64,000 nt of DNA, taken from Nocardia sp. BMG111209 (GTDB taxonomy: Bacteria > Actinomycetota > Actinomycetes > Mycobacteriales > Mycobacteriaceae). Positions 51,827 to 60,909 of the stretch are shown piece by piece (positions within the stretch are counted from its first letter, which is position 1; each line of letters opens with the position of its first letter). Under the pieces are notes generated by a model. That model searched no databases and was not told the origin of the DNA. It worked only from the letters and a program-made list of their open reading frames with translations. Both the position numbers and the translations under genes were made by a program. The stretch lies in assembly GCF_000381925.1 (NCBI RefSeq), contig NZ_KB907307.1:1116001-1180000 (forward strand), in the 5' to 3' direction.

Positions 51827-52612
51827 ATGACGAGTCCGTTCGCCCGCGTATCCCGCGCATCCCAGCCCGCCGTGGACCAGCCGCTGTCGCCACTGCCGGC
51901 GGCCGGGCACATCTTCGACCGCACGCTGCGCCTGACCCCCACCGATCTGGACGGCGGCCACTGCCTGCGCCCCGACGGCGTCGCCCGGCACATGCACGAG
52001 ACCGGTATCGAACACCTCGCCGCCAAACACCTGCTCGCCGGCAACCCGCACTGGACGGTCCGGCGCACCGTCGTCGACATCATCGAGCCGATCGTCTACC
52101 CCGCCGAATTACGGCTGCGCCGTTGGTGTTCCGGCCTGGCCTCGATGTGGTCGGCGATGCGGCTGCGCCTGGACAGCGACACCGGCGGCCTGGTCGAGAC
52201 CGAGGGCTTCTGGGTGCACCTGAACCCCGACACGCTCAACCCCGCCCGCATCTCCGACCGCTACCTGCAACTGATGGCCACCACCGCCGCACCGGATCCG
52301 CTGCTGTGGCGGCCGTGGCTGCGCCCCCCGCTGCCGGCCAGCATCGGCGACCGATTCCCCTTGCGGCGCAGCGACTTCGACCATCTCGGCCAACTCGCCG
52401 CCGTCACCTACTGGGCCGCGGTCTACGAATACATCACCGACGCCGCCGATGTCACCGCCCGCCCGCACCGCTACATCCTCGAATGCCACAAACCCGTACG
52501 CCTGGGCGAACACGTCGACATCTACACCGACCGCGGCCGCGACGGCCTCACCATCTGGTTCGCCGTCGACCGCGACGTCCGCGCCCTCGCCCAACTACGC
52601 CGCGCCCCCTGA
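51827..52612 (+). CDS. Acyl-ACP thioesterase-like (hotdog fold) protein
   Basis: A protein of 261 residues with two hotdog-like halves. The first reads [34 protein letters not shown] and the second [21 protein letters not shown]. The pattern matches the actinobacterial acyl-ACP thioesterase/FatA-like group that releases fatty acids or acts on acyl-CoA. An assignment of exact substrate is not possible. GAGG stands 7 bases before ATG 51827. A long perfect palindrome follows the stop. Confidence 0.8.
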   Translation: MTSPFARVSRASQPAVDQPLSPLPAAGHIFDRTLRLTPTDLDGGHCLRPDGVARHMHETGIEHLAAKHLLAGNPHWTVRRTVVDIIEPIVYPAELRLRRWCSGLASMWSAMRLRLDSDTGGLVETEGFWVHLNPDTLNPARISDRYLQLMATTAAPDPLLWRPWLRPPLPASIGDRFPLRRSDFDHLGQLAAVTYWAAVYEYITDAADVTARPHRYILECHKPVRLGEHVDIYTDRGRDGLTIWFAVDRDVRALAQLRRAP

Positions 52613-52638
52613 CCGGCCGGCCCGCCGTCCACTCGCGA

Positions 52639-52660
52639 ACCGCCCGGAATTCCGGGCGGT
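52639..52660. terminator. 22-bp perfect palindrome after the thioesterase gene
   Basis: ACCGCCCGGAA and TTCCGGGCGGT are exact complements with no spacer. The position, 27 bases past the stop, suits a terminator, although a perfect palindrome could also be a protein-binding site. Confidence 0.55.
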
Positions 52661-52751
52661 CCGGGCATTCGGACACAGAATCGAAACCCCGTGCCGCCGA
52701 AGTGATCCCTATCATGGATATATCGCCTGGTCGGTTGCGCAAGGGGACACC

Positions 52752-53135
52752 ATGGCCAAGATGTCCATCGAGGAACTGCTCGATGTCTTCAAAGATATGA
52801 CGCTGCTGGAACTCGCGGAGTTCGTCAAGGCGTTCGAGGAACAGTTCGGCGTCACCGCGGCCGCCGCGGCCGTGCCCGCCGCGCTCGCCGCGCCGGCCCC
52901 CGCCGACGCCCCCGAGGAACAGGACGAATTCGACCTGATCCTGGAATCGTTCGGGGACAAGAAGATCCAGGTGATCAAGGCGGTCCGCGAGATGATCACC
53001 GGCCTCGGCCTCAAGGAGGCCAAGGACCTCGTCGAAGCGGTCCCCAAACCGATCCTGGAACGCGTCGACCGCGACGCCGCCGAGGCCGGCAAGTCGAAAC
53101 TCGAAGCCGCCGGAGCCCGCGCCGTCGTGAAATGA
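52752..53135 (+). CDS. Stand-alone ribosomal protein bL12 paralogue
   Basis: This bL12 homologue has 127 residues. It has the N-terminal dimerisation helix pair ([27 protein letters not shown]), an Ala-rich hinge and the C-terminal factor-binding domain ([33 protein letters not shown]). It is not beside rplJ, rpoB or any ribosomal gene, so it is probably a second copy. It differs from a typical actinobacterial L12 at many positions (ESFGD for [19 protein letters not shown] near the end). It could replace or modulate the ribosomal stalk under special conditions. The preceding 139 bp hold an AT-rich promoter-like stretch. Confidence 0.9.
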   Translation: MAKMSIEELLDVFKDMTLLELAEFVKAFEEQFGVTAAAAAVPAALAAPAPADAPEEQDEFDLILESFGDKKIQVIKAVREMITGLGLKEAKDLVEAVPKPILERVDRDAAEAGKSKLEAAGARAVVK

Positions 53136-53175
53136 CCCGGCCCACAACGCATCCGGCCCGGCCCGCGACGGCGGA

Positions 53176-53763
53176 TCAGACGCCGGGACGCCGGGGCGCG
53201 CGCAGTCCCAGGATGCGCCGGCCGGTGTCGAGCAGCGCGGCGGCGAGGGTGTCGTCGTCCAGATCGGCGGGCGCGCCGGAGGCCGCACCGGCCAGGCCGG
53301 TCAGCACCGTGGTGGCGTGCACCAGGCCCAGCGGGCCGGGATCGGCTTCGGACAACAGGGCCGGGGGACGGGCGATGACCTCGCTCCACTCCGGATGGTG
53401 GCGCAGCACCCGCAACACACTGGGATCGGTGGTCAGCACCGACGACGTCGAGCGGCTGGCCGCCACCAGCGCCGCATAACCGGTCAGCATCGACTCCGCG
53501 CGCGCCCGCGCGGTGCGCTGCTGTTCCGCGGCCCGGATCACCTCCCGCAACCGGGTCAGCATCGGCTCCATCACCGCCACCAGCAACTGGTCCCGGGTGC
53601 GGAAGTGGTAGTAGACCGCGGCCTTGGTGACACCGAGATCGTCGGCGACCATCTGCAGCGAGGTGCCGGCGAAGCTGTGCCGTACGAACAGCGCCACGGC
53701 GGCCTCGAGGAAGCGCTGACGGGAGTCGTTGTCCCAGGCGGTCGGGCGCGCGGCGGTCGTCAT
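53176..53763 (-). CDS. TetR-family regulator beside the Rieske oxygenase
   Basis: This repressor has 195 residues. The helix-turn-helix reads RFLEAAVALFVRHSFAGTSLQMVADDLGVTKAAVYYHFRTRDQLL. The C-terminal ligand domain covers the rest. It is divergent from the Rieske oxygenase gene; two CGGCTAGT boxes 23 bp apart lie in the 133-bp gap and are candidate operators. Confidence 0.92.
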   Translation of the reverse strand: MTTAARPTAWDNDSRQRFLEAAVALFVRHSFAGTSLQMVADDLGVTKAAVYYHFRTRDQLLVAVMEPMLTRLREVIRAAEQQRTARARAESMLTGYAALVAASRSTSSVLTTDPSVLRVLRHHPEWSEVIARPPALLSEADPGPLGLVHATTVLTGLAGAASGAPADLDDDTLAAALLDTGRRILGLRAPRRPGV

Positions 53764-53806
53764 GCCCGCATCCTACTGGTCGACCGGCGTATCTCTACTT
53801 TACGAT

Positions 53807-53837
53807 CGGCTAGTAATTTACTTGCCGAACGGCTAGT
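53807..53837. promoter_or_regulatory. Repeated CGGCTAGT boxes between TetR and Rieske oxygenase genes
   Basis: CGGCTAGT at 53807-53814 and 53830-53837 are 23 bp apart, about two helical turns, each preceded by a TTTAC-like stretch. They lie between the divergent genes and may bind two TetR dimers. Confidence 0.5.
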
Positions 53838-53896
53838 GTCACGGATAGTTGTGACGCGCCCGCCGCAGCAGCCGGCGGCAGTGGAAAGGACACGGG

Positions 53897-55183
53897 ATGC
53901 CACATTTCGCGAAGCCCGCGGAGGGGTCGTGGACGCAGCACTATCCGCACCTGGGCACCGGCCCGATGTCGTTCGAGGATTCGATCTCGCCGGAGCACTA
54001 CGCCCACGAACAAGAGGCGATCTTCGCCCGCACCTGGCTCAATGTCGGCCGCGTGGAACAACTTCCGCGCAAGGGCAGCTACTTCACCCGGGAACTGGCC
54101 GTCGTGGCCGCCTCCCTGCTGATCGTGCGCGACGCGCAGGACGAGATCCGCGCCTTCTACAACATCTGCCGCCACCGCGGCAACAAACTGGTCTGGAACG
54201 ACTACCCCGGCGAGGAAGTGTCCGGTACCTGCCGGCAATTCACCTGCAAATACCATGCCTGGCGTTACGGCCTCGACGGTGAACTCACCTTCGTCCAGCA
54301 GGAACAGGAATTCTTCGACCTCGACAAGAGCACCCACGGCCTGAAATCCGTGCGCTGCGAGGTGTGGGAGGGATTCGTGTTCGTCAACCTCGACGACGAC
54401 GCCGCACCGCTGAACGACTATCTCGGCACCCTGGCCAAGGGCCTCGAGGGTTACCCCTTCGGCGAGATGACCGAGGTCTACAAATACCGCGCCGAGGTCG
54501 GCAGCAACTGGAAGCTCTACATCGACGCGTTCGCCGAGTTCTACCACGCGCCGATCCTGCACGCGAAACAATACGTCTCCGGCGAATCGTCGAAATTGCA
54601 GGGTTACGGTTTCGAGGCGCTGCACTATGAACTCGACGGCCCGCACGGCATGGTCTCCTCCTGGGGCGGTATGGCCCCGCCGAAGGACCTGAACATGGTC
54701 AAGCCGATCGAAAGAGCCCTGCGCAGCGGCAATTTCGGCGCCTGGGACCGCCCCGACATCCCCGCCCTGGACAACCTGCCGCCGGGCCTGAACCCCTCCG
54801 GGCATCCCGCGTGGGGCCTGGACTCCTACATCTTCTTCCCGAATTTCATGATCGTGGTGTGGGCGCCGGGCTGGTACCTGACCTACCACTACTGGCCCAC
54901 CGGCCCCGACACCCACATCTTCGAGGGCACCTGCTATTTCGCCCCCGCGCGGACCGCCACCGACCGGCTGCGCCAGGAACTGGCGACTCTGACGTTCAAG
55001 GAATTCGGCCTCCAGGACTGCAACACCCTCGAAGCCACCCAGTCCATGCTCGCCTCCCGCGTGATCACCGAATTCCCGCTCAACGACCAGGAGATCCTGC
55101 TGCGGCACCTGCACGGCAAGGCGATCGAATACGTGAACGCCTACGTCGCCGCCCGCACACCGGCCGCCACCACGACCGGGTAG
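53897..55183 (+). CDS. Rieske non-haem iron oxygenase, alpha subunit
   Basis: The ring-hydroxylating or demethylating oxygenase has 428 residues. The Rieske 2Fe-2S ligands are C91 and H93 (CRHRGN) and C117 and H120 (CKYH). The mononuclear iron site is in DAFAEFYHAPILHAKQY. This acts with an electron-transfer partner not found nearby, on aromatic or lipid-like substrates that cannot be named. A GGAAAGGA site precedes the ATG at 53897. The gene is probably repressed by the divergent TetR. It converges on the MBL gene with a 4-bp gap. Confidence 0.93.
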   Translation: MPHFAKPAEGSWTQHYPHLGTGPMSFEDSISPEHYAHEQEAIFARTWLNVGRVEQLPRKGSYFTRELAVVAASLLIVRDAQDEIRAFYNICRHRGNKLVWNDYPGEEVSGTCRQFTCKYHAWRYGLDGELTFVQQEQEFFDLDKSTHGLKSVRCEVWEGFVFVNLDDDAAPLNDYLGTLAKGLEGYPFGEMTEVYKYRAEVGSNWKLYIDAFAEFYHAPILHAKQYVSGESSKLQGYGFEALHYELDGPHGMVSSWGGMAPPKDLNMVKPIERALRSGNFGAWDRPDIPALDNLPPGLNPSGHPAWGLDSYIFFPNFMIVVWAPGWYLTYHYWPTGPDTHIFEGTCYFAPARTATDRLRQELATLTFKEFGLQDCNTLEATQSMLASRVITEFPLNDQEILLRHLHGKAIEYVNAYVAARTPAATTTG

Positions 55184-55187
55184 CCGT

Positions 55188-56000
55188 TCAGGTCAGATGA
55201 TCGAAATCGCCGCGGACCCAGCGGATGTAGCGGTCCGCGGAGCCGCGGATCACCGCGCGGGCATCGCCGTCGACCGTGTTGCCGAAATTGTCGTAGACCC
55301 GGTCGAAGGCGAATTCCGACACCACACCGGCCACCCGCTCGACCACCGCCGCCGACAACGGGATCCGGTTCGGATAGCTGCGCATGAACGCCACCGATGT
55401 CCGATCCGGATTGGCCTGCACGGTATCCGCGCTGAACAACACCCCCGCACCACCCGCGCCCGCGGCCCAGTGCGCCACGGCACTGCCCGGGAAATGCCCG
55501 CCCACCTGCCGGATCGTCACCCCCGGCACCGGCTCCAGCCGATCGCGCCACGGCTGGATCACCGGATCGGGGCGGGCCACCCACTCCAGGTCGGCGGCCG
55601 CGGCGAACACCGGCACGCCGCCGAGCGACCGGCTCCACTGCACCTGCGTCCCGTAGTGGTGCGGATGGCTGGCCACGATCGCCACCACCTCACCGAGTTC
55701 GCGCACCGTCGCCACCGCCGCCTCGTCGACATAACCGACGACATCCCACAACACGATGCCCGCCGGCGTGCGGATCAGATGCGACTGCTGGCCGATCCCC
55801 ACCTTCGGGGTCACCGTCAGCCCGAACAGATCCGGCTCCAGCTCCCGGACCGCGGCACTGCGGCCCGAGGCGAGCAACTCCGCCGGCTCGATCCACCGCT
55901 GCCCCGCCGCCGGCACCCACTGCCGCTCGTCCGCGCAGATCCGGCAGATCTCCGCCGCCGCATCGTGTTCCACCGCGCAGGTGGCACAGATCTTCCACAT
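55188..56000 (-). CDS. Zinc-ribbon-headed metallo-beta-lactamase fold hydrolase
   Basis: This protein has 270 residues. A short N-terminal zinc ribbon (CATC then CRIC) precedes the MBL fold. The first metal motif reads ASHPHHYGTQV, a variant of HxHxDH found in one MBL subgroup, and GGHFPGSAVAHW and LFSADTVQAN supply later ligands. The reaction is unknown. A GGAGG site precedes the ATG at 55998-56000. It is divergent from the LysR gene. Confidence 0.87.
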   Translation of the reverse strand: MWKICATCAVEHDAAAEICRICADERQWVPAAGQRWIEPAELLASGRSAAVRELEPDLFGLTVTPKVGIGQQSHLIRTPAGIVLWDVVGYVDEAAVATVRELGEVVAIVASHPHHYGTQVQWSRSLGGVPVFAAAADLEWVARPDPVIQPWRDRLEPVPGVTIRQVGGHFPGSAVAHWAAGAGGAGVLFSADTVQANPDRTSVAFMRSYPNRIPLSAAVVERVAGVVSEFAFDRVYDNFGNTVDGDARAVIRGSADRYIRWVRGDFDHLT

Positions 56001-56139
56001 GTCGCCCTCCACCGCCTCGGTCCGGCCCCGCGTCACCGTACCCGCGGTCGTGACCGGAATGCGAGCACGGGTTCATCGCCGGTCCCCCGCGCGCCGATAG
56101 GCTGACCCCGACCCGACTCACGACCGGCGGGAGCCGACG

Positions 56140-57066
56140 GTGGAACTCAGGCTGCTGGAATCGTTTCTCGCGGTCGCGGAGGAATTGCATTTCGGCCGCG
56201 CCGCCGCGCGGCTGCACCTGGCCCAGCCCTCGCTGAGCCAGCAACTGCAACGCCTGGAACGCAATCTCGGTGCGCGGCTGGTGGACCGCACCTCCCATCA
56301 GGTCCGCCTCACCGCCGCCGGCGAGGCGCTGCGCGACCACGCTCGTGTGTTGCTCGCCCAGGCCGAGGAGGCCCGCGCCGCGGTGCGCGCCGCCGCCGCG
56401 GGCTACGCCGGGACCCTGCGCGTCGGCTACAACTTCGCTGCGGGACAACGCATCCTGCCCGCCGCGCTGGCCCACATGACCACCGTCGCCCCCGCCGCAC
56501 AGGTGAATCTCGTGGAACAGCGCACCGGCCCGCAACTGGCCGCCCTGTCCACCGGCGAACTCGACGTCGCCTTCGTCTACGGCCGCCCCGCCCTCGCCGA
56601 ACACCGCTGCCGCCCACTGCTGCGGATCCCGCTGGTCGCGATCGTCGGGCCCGGCCACCGCTGGGCGGCACGGGCCCGAATGTCGTTCCGCGAGTTGGCC
56701 GATCAGCCCTGCGTACTGTTCCGGCGGGAGCAGAGCCCGGCGATGTACGACGCGCTGTTCGACGCCGCCGGCCGCAGCGGCATCACCTTGAATGTGGCGC
56801 ACTGGCAAGACGATTCGAATGCGACCGCGATCCTGGTGTCGGTGCAGCCGCTGATCGGGTTCGCCTCCGCGCTGCGCGCCGGATTCGCCACGGCCGCCGG
56901 AGGTTACGCGCCCACCGCGGCGCTGACCCTCGACGATCCGGTGCCGACGGTCGAACTGTGCGCGGTCTGGCGCGCCGACGAGACCCGCCCGCTGGTGCGC
57001 ACCTTCCTCGAATGCCTCACCCCCGAACCGATTCCGGATACCGCCACCGGTGGGAATGCCTCATAG
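56140..57066 (+). CDS. LysR-family transcriptional regulator
   Basis: This activator/repressor has 308 residues. The winged helix reads MELRLLESFLAVAEELHFGRAAARLHLAQPSLSQQLQRLE, with the usual two-lobe effector domain after it (LRVGYNFAAGQRILPAAL). The GTG at 56140 is the first residue of the helix-turn-helix domain. LysR proteins generally control the divergent gene, here the MBL-fold hydrolase, 139 bp away. A TAGGCT -10 lies at 56098-56103. Confidence 0.92.
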   Translation: MELRLLESFLAVAEELHFGRAAARLHLAQPSLSQQLQRLERNLGARLVDRTSHQVRLTAAGEALRDHARVLLAQAEEARAAVRAAAAGYAGTLRVGYNFAAGQRILPAALAHMTTVAPAAQVNLVEQRTGPQLAALSTGELDVAFVYGRPALAEHRCRPLLRIPLVAIVGPGHRWAARARMSFRELADQPCVLFRREQSPAMYDALFDAAGRSGITLNVAHWQDDSNATAILVSVQPLIGFASALRAGFATAAGGYAPTAALTLDDPVPTVELCAVWRADETRPLVRTFLECLTPEPIPDTATGGNAS

Positions 57067-57111
57067 TCATCCGTAGCCGGGAATCGGATGGGAGGCAGGT
57101 GCGGGAAGTCG

Positions 57112-58167
57112 ATGGCGACCACGGACATCAACCAAGCCAAACGCGATGCCGCCGATCTGAGCGCCCCCGCGAACGCCTCCACGGGCCTCACCCAACTGGT
57201 GATCGCCGTCCGCAGCTACATCACCTGGTGCCTGGATCTGCTCGGATCCGGTGACCCCTCGGCCGCCCCCGACTTCTCCGACCTGATCACCAATCCGGCC
57301 ACCAGCGAGCACGACAAGGGCAACTACAAGAACCTCGCCGACAACACCGACACCTCCCAGCTGTCGACGGTGTACAACCAGAATGTCAAACACGTCGAGA
57401 ACGTGAACTCCGATCTGGTCCGCTACGACAAGGGCGTGGGCGGGCAGGTGTCCGACGTCGCCGGCATCGCGGGCAACGCCTGCAAGAACATCGACGGATC
57501 GATCGGCGACCTGCGCGCGGCCATCCCCACGAGCCTGCCCACCCCGATCTCCTACAAGGACGAGGGCCCGATCATCCACGCCTGCTTCAAGGCCGTGGAC
57601 GACGTCTACACCGACATGCAGGACGCGGCCACCCAGATCCAGCGCCACGCCGGCCAGGTCGACGGCACCCAGCCACCGGTCGTCCAGACCAGCTACCACG
57701 GTGGCGACGGGGGCGCCGGCGCCGGCGCCACCCCGACCTACACGACCCCGCTGTCGGATTCGCAGATCCAGGGCCTGATCGGTGGCGTCACCGACTCCAC
57801 CAAGAAGAAGTTCCTCGACACCGCGCTCAAACAGGCCGGCGACCCGTACGTGTACGGCGCCGAGGGCCCCAACGCCTTCGACTGCTCCGGCCTGGTCCAG
57901 TACTCGGCCCAGCAGGCCGGCATCAAGAACATGCCGCGCACGGCGTCCGAACAGTACTACGCGACGAGGAACCACCCGGTCAGCCCCGCCGATCTGCAAC
58001 CGGGCGACCTGATCTTCCCGGACGCGCAATTCAACGAGGCCGGCGGTCCCGGCCACGTCATGATCTACGTCGGCAACGGCCAGGTCGTCGAGGCGCCGCA
58101 CACCGGCGACCACGTCAAGGTGATCACGCTGTCCTCCGTCGGCGGCTACCACGCCACCCGCTTCTGA
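57112..58167 (+). CDS. NlpC/P60 peptidoglycan hydrolase with helical N-terminal half
   Basis: A protein of 351 residues. Residues 1-190 are helical and polar (NQAKRDAADLSAPANASTG, then VKHVENVNSDL) with no signal peptide. A Gly-rich linker follows, then the NlpC/P60 endopeptidase domain with the catalytic pair C258 (FDCSGLVQYS) and H315 (GHVMIYVG). The enzyme cuts stem peptides between D-Glu and the third residue. Absence of a classical signal with a long coiled front is the usual look of proteins sent through type VII secretion, and an EspC-like substrate locus is nearby. ATG 57112 is chosen by its position next to GGGAAG. Confidence 0.87.
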   Translation: MATTDINQAKRDAADLSAPANASTGLTQLVIAVRSYITWCLDLLGSGDPSAAPDFSDLITNPATSEHDKGNYKNLADNTDTSQLSTVYNQNVKHVENVNSDLVRYDKGVGGQVSDVAGIAGNACKNIDGSIGDLRAAIPTSLPTPISYKDEGPIIHACFKAVDDVYTDMQDAATQIQRHAGQVDGTQPPVVQTSYHGGDGGAGAGATPTYTTPLSDSQIQGLIGGVTDSTKKKFLDTALKQAGDPYVYGAEGPNAFDCSGLVQYSAQQAGIKNMPRTASEQYYATRNHPVSPADLQPGDLIFPDAQFNEAGGPGHVMIYVGNGQVVEAPHTGDHVKVITLSSVGGYHATRF

Positions 58168-58291
58168 GTCACCCCCGACGCGGCCGGGTCCGGCCGGTTC
58201 CGTATGGTGGGGCGGCGGTTTCGCGGGATCGGTCCGCATCCGGTACCGCCGGGCGCCGGTGGTGCGTTCACCACGACCGGACGGAGAGGGT

Positions 58292-58861
58292 ATGAGTGCG
58301 ATCACCCGGCTGACCCTGATCACCCACGCGATCACCGACGCGGTCCAGGCCGCACGGTTCCCCGCGGACGAACCGCTCAACGCGCTCGGGCACCGCAGCG
58401 TCGAACGGTCCGAGGGCCTGCCCGACACCACACGGCCCGAGCTGGTCACGCTGGGGCCGGAGGCTCGGGTGACGGAAACCGCTGCCGCACTGGATCTTCC
58501 GGGTGACATCGATCCCGCGCTGGCCGACCTGGACTGCGGCCGATGGGCCGGTGCTGGAATGGACTCGATCCCGGCCGCGGACCTCACCGCCTGGCTCACC
58601 GAACCCGAATTCCACGGCCACGGCGGCGAATCCCTCGTCGATCTGATCGCCCGGGTCCGCGACTGGCTCGACCGGACGGCCCGGGAACCGCGGCGCGTCG
58701 TCGCCGTCACCCATCCCGCGATCGTCCGGGCCACCGTCCTGACCGCGCTGGACTCTCCCCCGAAGTCGTTCTGGCGGTTGGACATCCCGCCGTTGAGCGC
58801 CACCACCCTGCACCACCGCGGCGGCGCCTGGACCGTGCGCGGCACCGGGCATCCGCTGTAA
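58292..58861 (+). CDS. Histidine phosphatase-like protein with degenerate RHG motif
   Basis: This histidine-phosphatase-fold protein has 189 residues. The first motif, normally RHG, reads THA (LTLITHAI, His12 with Thr11 replacing the Arg). The second His is kept in VVAVTHPAIVRAT. The fold-typical ARVTETAAAL and LDCGRWAG are present. The phosphate pocket has lost one arginine, so activity is uncertain. Such proteins are frequent in mycobacteria and Nocardia. It converges on the small gene of the calpain-like toxin locus. Confidence 0.82.
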   Translation: MSAITRLTLITHAITDAVQAARFPADEPLNALGHRSVERSEGLPDTTRPELVTLGPEARVTETAAALDLPGDIDPALADLDCGRWAGAGMDSIPAADLTAWLTEPEFHGHGGESLVDLIARVRDWLDRTAREPRRVVAVTHPAIVRATVLTALDSPPKSFWRLDIPPLSATTLHHRGGAWTVRGTGHPL

Positions 58862-58867
58862 TCCGGT

Positions 58868-59299
58868 TCAGTCTCCCGGCGGGCCGGCACCGCGATCCGC
58901 GGCCGCACCGCCGGTGTCGCGGGCCGACCGCCGGGCGGCCATCAGCATGCCGACCGCCTCCAGCCATTGCGCGAATCGCATCTCCCGGTTCAGATCCGGG
59001 CCGGCGGCGGCGTGCGCGGCACTCATCCAGCCCCGCACCGCCACGACCGCCTCGTCCCCGATCACCGGTTCCGGCAACCGCAGTGCGGCAACGATTCCCA
59101 TACTGCGCACGCAGGCCGACAGGAACACCATCGGATACGGGCCGACGCCGAAATCCTCCGCGTCCCGGGCCGCCGCGATCGCCGCATCGCCGAACAGGAA
59201 CTCCCGGGCGGGCTCGTCGTCACCGAGCCCCGCGCGCACCGCGGCCTCGACATCGAGCTCCCACAGATCCTCGTCGGGGCGTTCCGGTATCGACGTCAT
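58868..59299 (-). CDS. Small acidic protein overlapping the calpain-like gene, candidate immunity protein
   Basis: This protein has 143 residues and no recognised family. It starts with an acidic stretch (ERPDEDLWELDVEAA), continues as an all-helical segment (GDAAIAAARDAEDFG, VVAVRGWMSAAHAAAG) and ends in a disordered Gly/Arg tail. There is no signal peptide, so it is cytosolic. Its ATG overlaps the stop of the preceding protease-like gene by four bases (ATGA), the position of an immunity gene in polymorphic toxin loci. A role in neutralising that protein is an inference from arrangement. Confidence 0.65.
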   Translation of the reverse strand: MTSIPERPDEDLWELDVEAAVRAGLGDDEPAREFLFGDAAIAAARDAEDFGVGPYPMVFLSACVRSMGIVAALRLPEPVIGDEAVVAVRGWMSAAHAAAGPDLNREMRFAQWLEAVGMLMAARRSARDTGGAAADRGAGPPGD

Positions 59300-60894
59300 T
59301 GCGGCAACAGGACCTGATACGCGGTGGGCAGCCCATCGGTGGGTGATTTACCGGTCAGATCACCGAGTTGCCCGTCCACGAACTGCTCCTTGGTCACCCA
59401 TTCCGTGAAACCCCACGGATTGTAGATCTCCAGTTTGTCGCCCTGCGCGGCGAGAATCATCATCTGATGCGCGTCCCCCTTCGGGCCGACCACATCCACC
59501 GGCACGGGTTTGCCCTGATTCAGCGCCGCTTCCACCCGCGGCAGCACCGACTGCCGATCGGTCACCGAATTCGTCGAGACGGTCGTATAGGTGCTGCCGG
59601 TGGTCGTATTCAGCAACACCTTGGCATTCTGGGCCGGATCCGTACCCGAGGCCGCGAAATTGCCCCGGTACGCGTCCTGCACCCGCTGCGCGACCGTACC
59701 CGGCCGATCGTCGCCGGGATGCGAACCGCCCAGCGGCCCCTGCCCGGTGGTCAGGCTCAGCATGTAGACCGGATCGTTGCGCGCCCGCGCCATCACCGTG
59801 GACGCCGCCACACAGTCGCCGACATCCTGCTGGTTGTAGAACTCCCAGTCGTACACGTAGCCCGGCTTGTCGTGATCCGGTGTCGTCGTATGCGTCTGCC
59901 CCAGGTAGCCGGGGGTGTATTTGCCGTCCGGGCCCGGGGTCGTGTTCGGATCGTCGAGATGGGGATTCAGATGATCCGACAGCCAGCCGAGATCCTTCCC
60001 GTGCGGATGGATCACGGTGTCGAACTGCTGGATCTGTTTCAGCGAATATCCCGCCGCCAGCGACTTCCACAGATACGCGGCCTCCTGCGGGGATCCGGCG
60101 GCGGCGAGCATGGCCTCGAACGCCGCCCGGTCTCCCGCCGACATCCCGCCGAGCAGTTGCGAGGCGCGCTGTAACTGTGCGGGCGTGAGCAATTGGGACA
60201 GGGCATCCGCGGAGGGACCGTAATCGCCGGTATAGGACAACACGACCGCCGTCAGCGGATCGACACCGGGCGCCCGGACGGTGTGGGCCCGCGCGTCCGC
60301 GGCCAACTGGTTCAACAGGGTCGTCAGATCGTCGGCGGCGCCGTCGCGCAGCAGCCGGGCGGTCAGGCGACCGTGGCACCCGGTCGCGGCGTCGGCGAGG
60401 ATCTTCACCCACTGCTGCTTGGACACCGACCCCGCCGTCGCCTGCCGCGACGCCGCCTGCAACGTGGACACCCCGGCCGCATCCCGGTTCTGCGCGGCGG
60501 TCAGCTTCACCGCGAACGTACTCAGCGCACCCGCGCCGGAATGATAGGAACCGATCGCCTCGGTCATCTGCCCGCCCAGCGCCGAGATCGCCTGCGCCGC
60601 CGTCTCCCCGGCGCCGCCGCGCCACGCGGCGGGCAGCGACGAGGTCGAGACCGCCGAAAGATCCTCGGCCGCACCGGCGGTCGTCCGTTCCGCCTTGTGG
60701 TACCGGCTCGCCAGGTCGGCGACCTGCGCAGGATCACCGCCGGGTCCCGGTGGCCGCAGGGCCGCACCGATCGCCTCCCGGCCGAGGTCCGGAAACCAGT
60801 CCAGCATCCAGAGATTCGCGCGCAACTCGTCCAGGATCGACAGGATCGAATGCAGGGCCTTGGCCGTCGGTGACGTCGGGGTCGCCTCGGCCAT
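59296..60894 (-). CDS. WXG-headed protein with calpain-like cysteine protease domain
   Basis: A protein of 532 residues. The N-terminal half is a long helical domain with a WRG turn at W91 between helices, a WXG100-like layout for type VII secretion. From about 330 the protein turns into a papain/calpain-type domain. The Cys is C361 in DVGDCVAAST, the His is H476 in AHQMMI, and the Asn is N492 in YNPWGFTEW. The NPWG..EW sequence is the hallmark of calpain (C2) peptidases. There is no signal peptide. Together with the EspC-like gene before it and the small overlapping gene after it, this looks like a type VII effector or toxin. Confidence 0.8.
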   Translation of the reverse strand: MAEATPTSPTAKALHSILSILDELRANLWMLDWFPDLGREAIGAALRPPGPGGDPAQVADLASRYHKAERTTAGAAEDLSAVSTSSLPAAWRGGAGETAAQAISALGGQMTEAIGSYHSGAGALSTFAVKLTAAQNRDAAGVSTLQAASRQATAGSVSKQQWVKILADAATGCHGRLTARLLRDGAADDLTTLLNQLAADARAHTVRAPGVDPLTAVVLSYTGDYGPSADALSQLLTPAQLQRASQLLGGMSAGDRAAFEAMLAAAGSPQEAAYLWKSLAAGYSLKQIQQFDTVIHPHGKDLGWLSDHLNPHLDDPNTTPGPDGKYTPGYLGQTHTTTPDHDKPGYVYDWEFYNQQDVGDCVAASTVMARARNDPVYMLSLTTGQGPLGGSHPGDDRPGTVAQRVQDAYRGNFAASGTDPAQNAKVLLNTTTGSTYTTVSTNSVTDRQSVLPRVEAALNQGKPVPVDVVGPKGDAHQMMILAAQGDKLEIYNPWGFTEWVTKEQFVDGQLGDLTGKSPTDGLPTAYQVLLPQ

Positions 60895-60909
60895 GGGTCC
60901 CCGCCCCGC

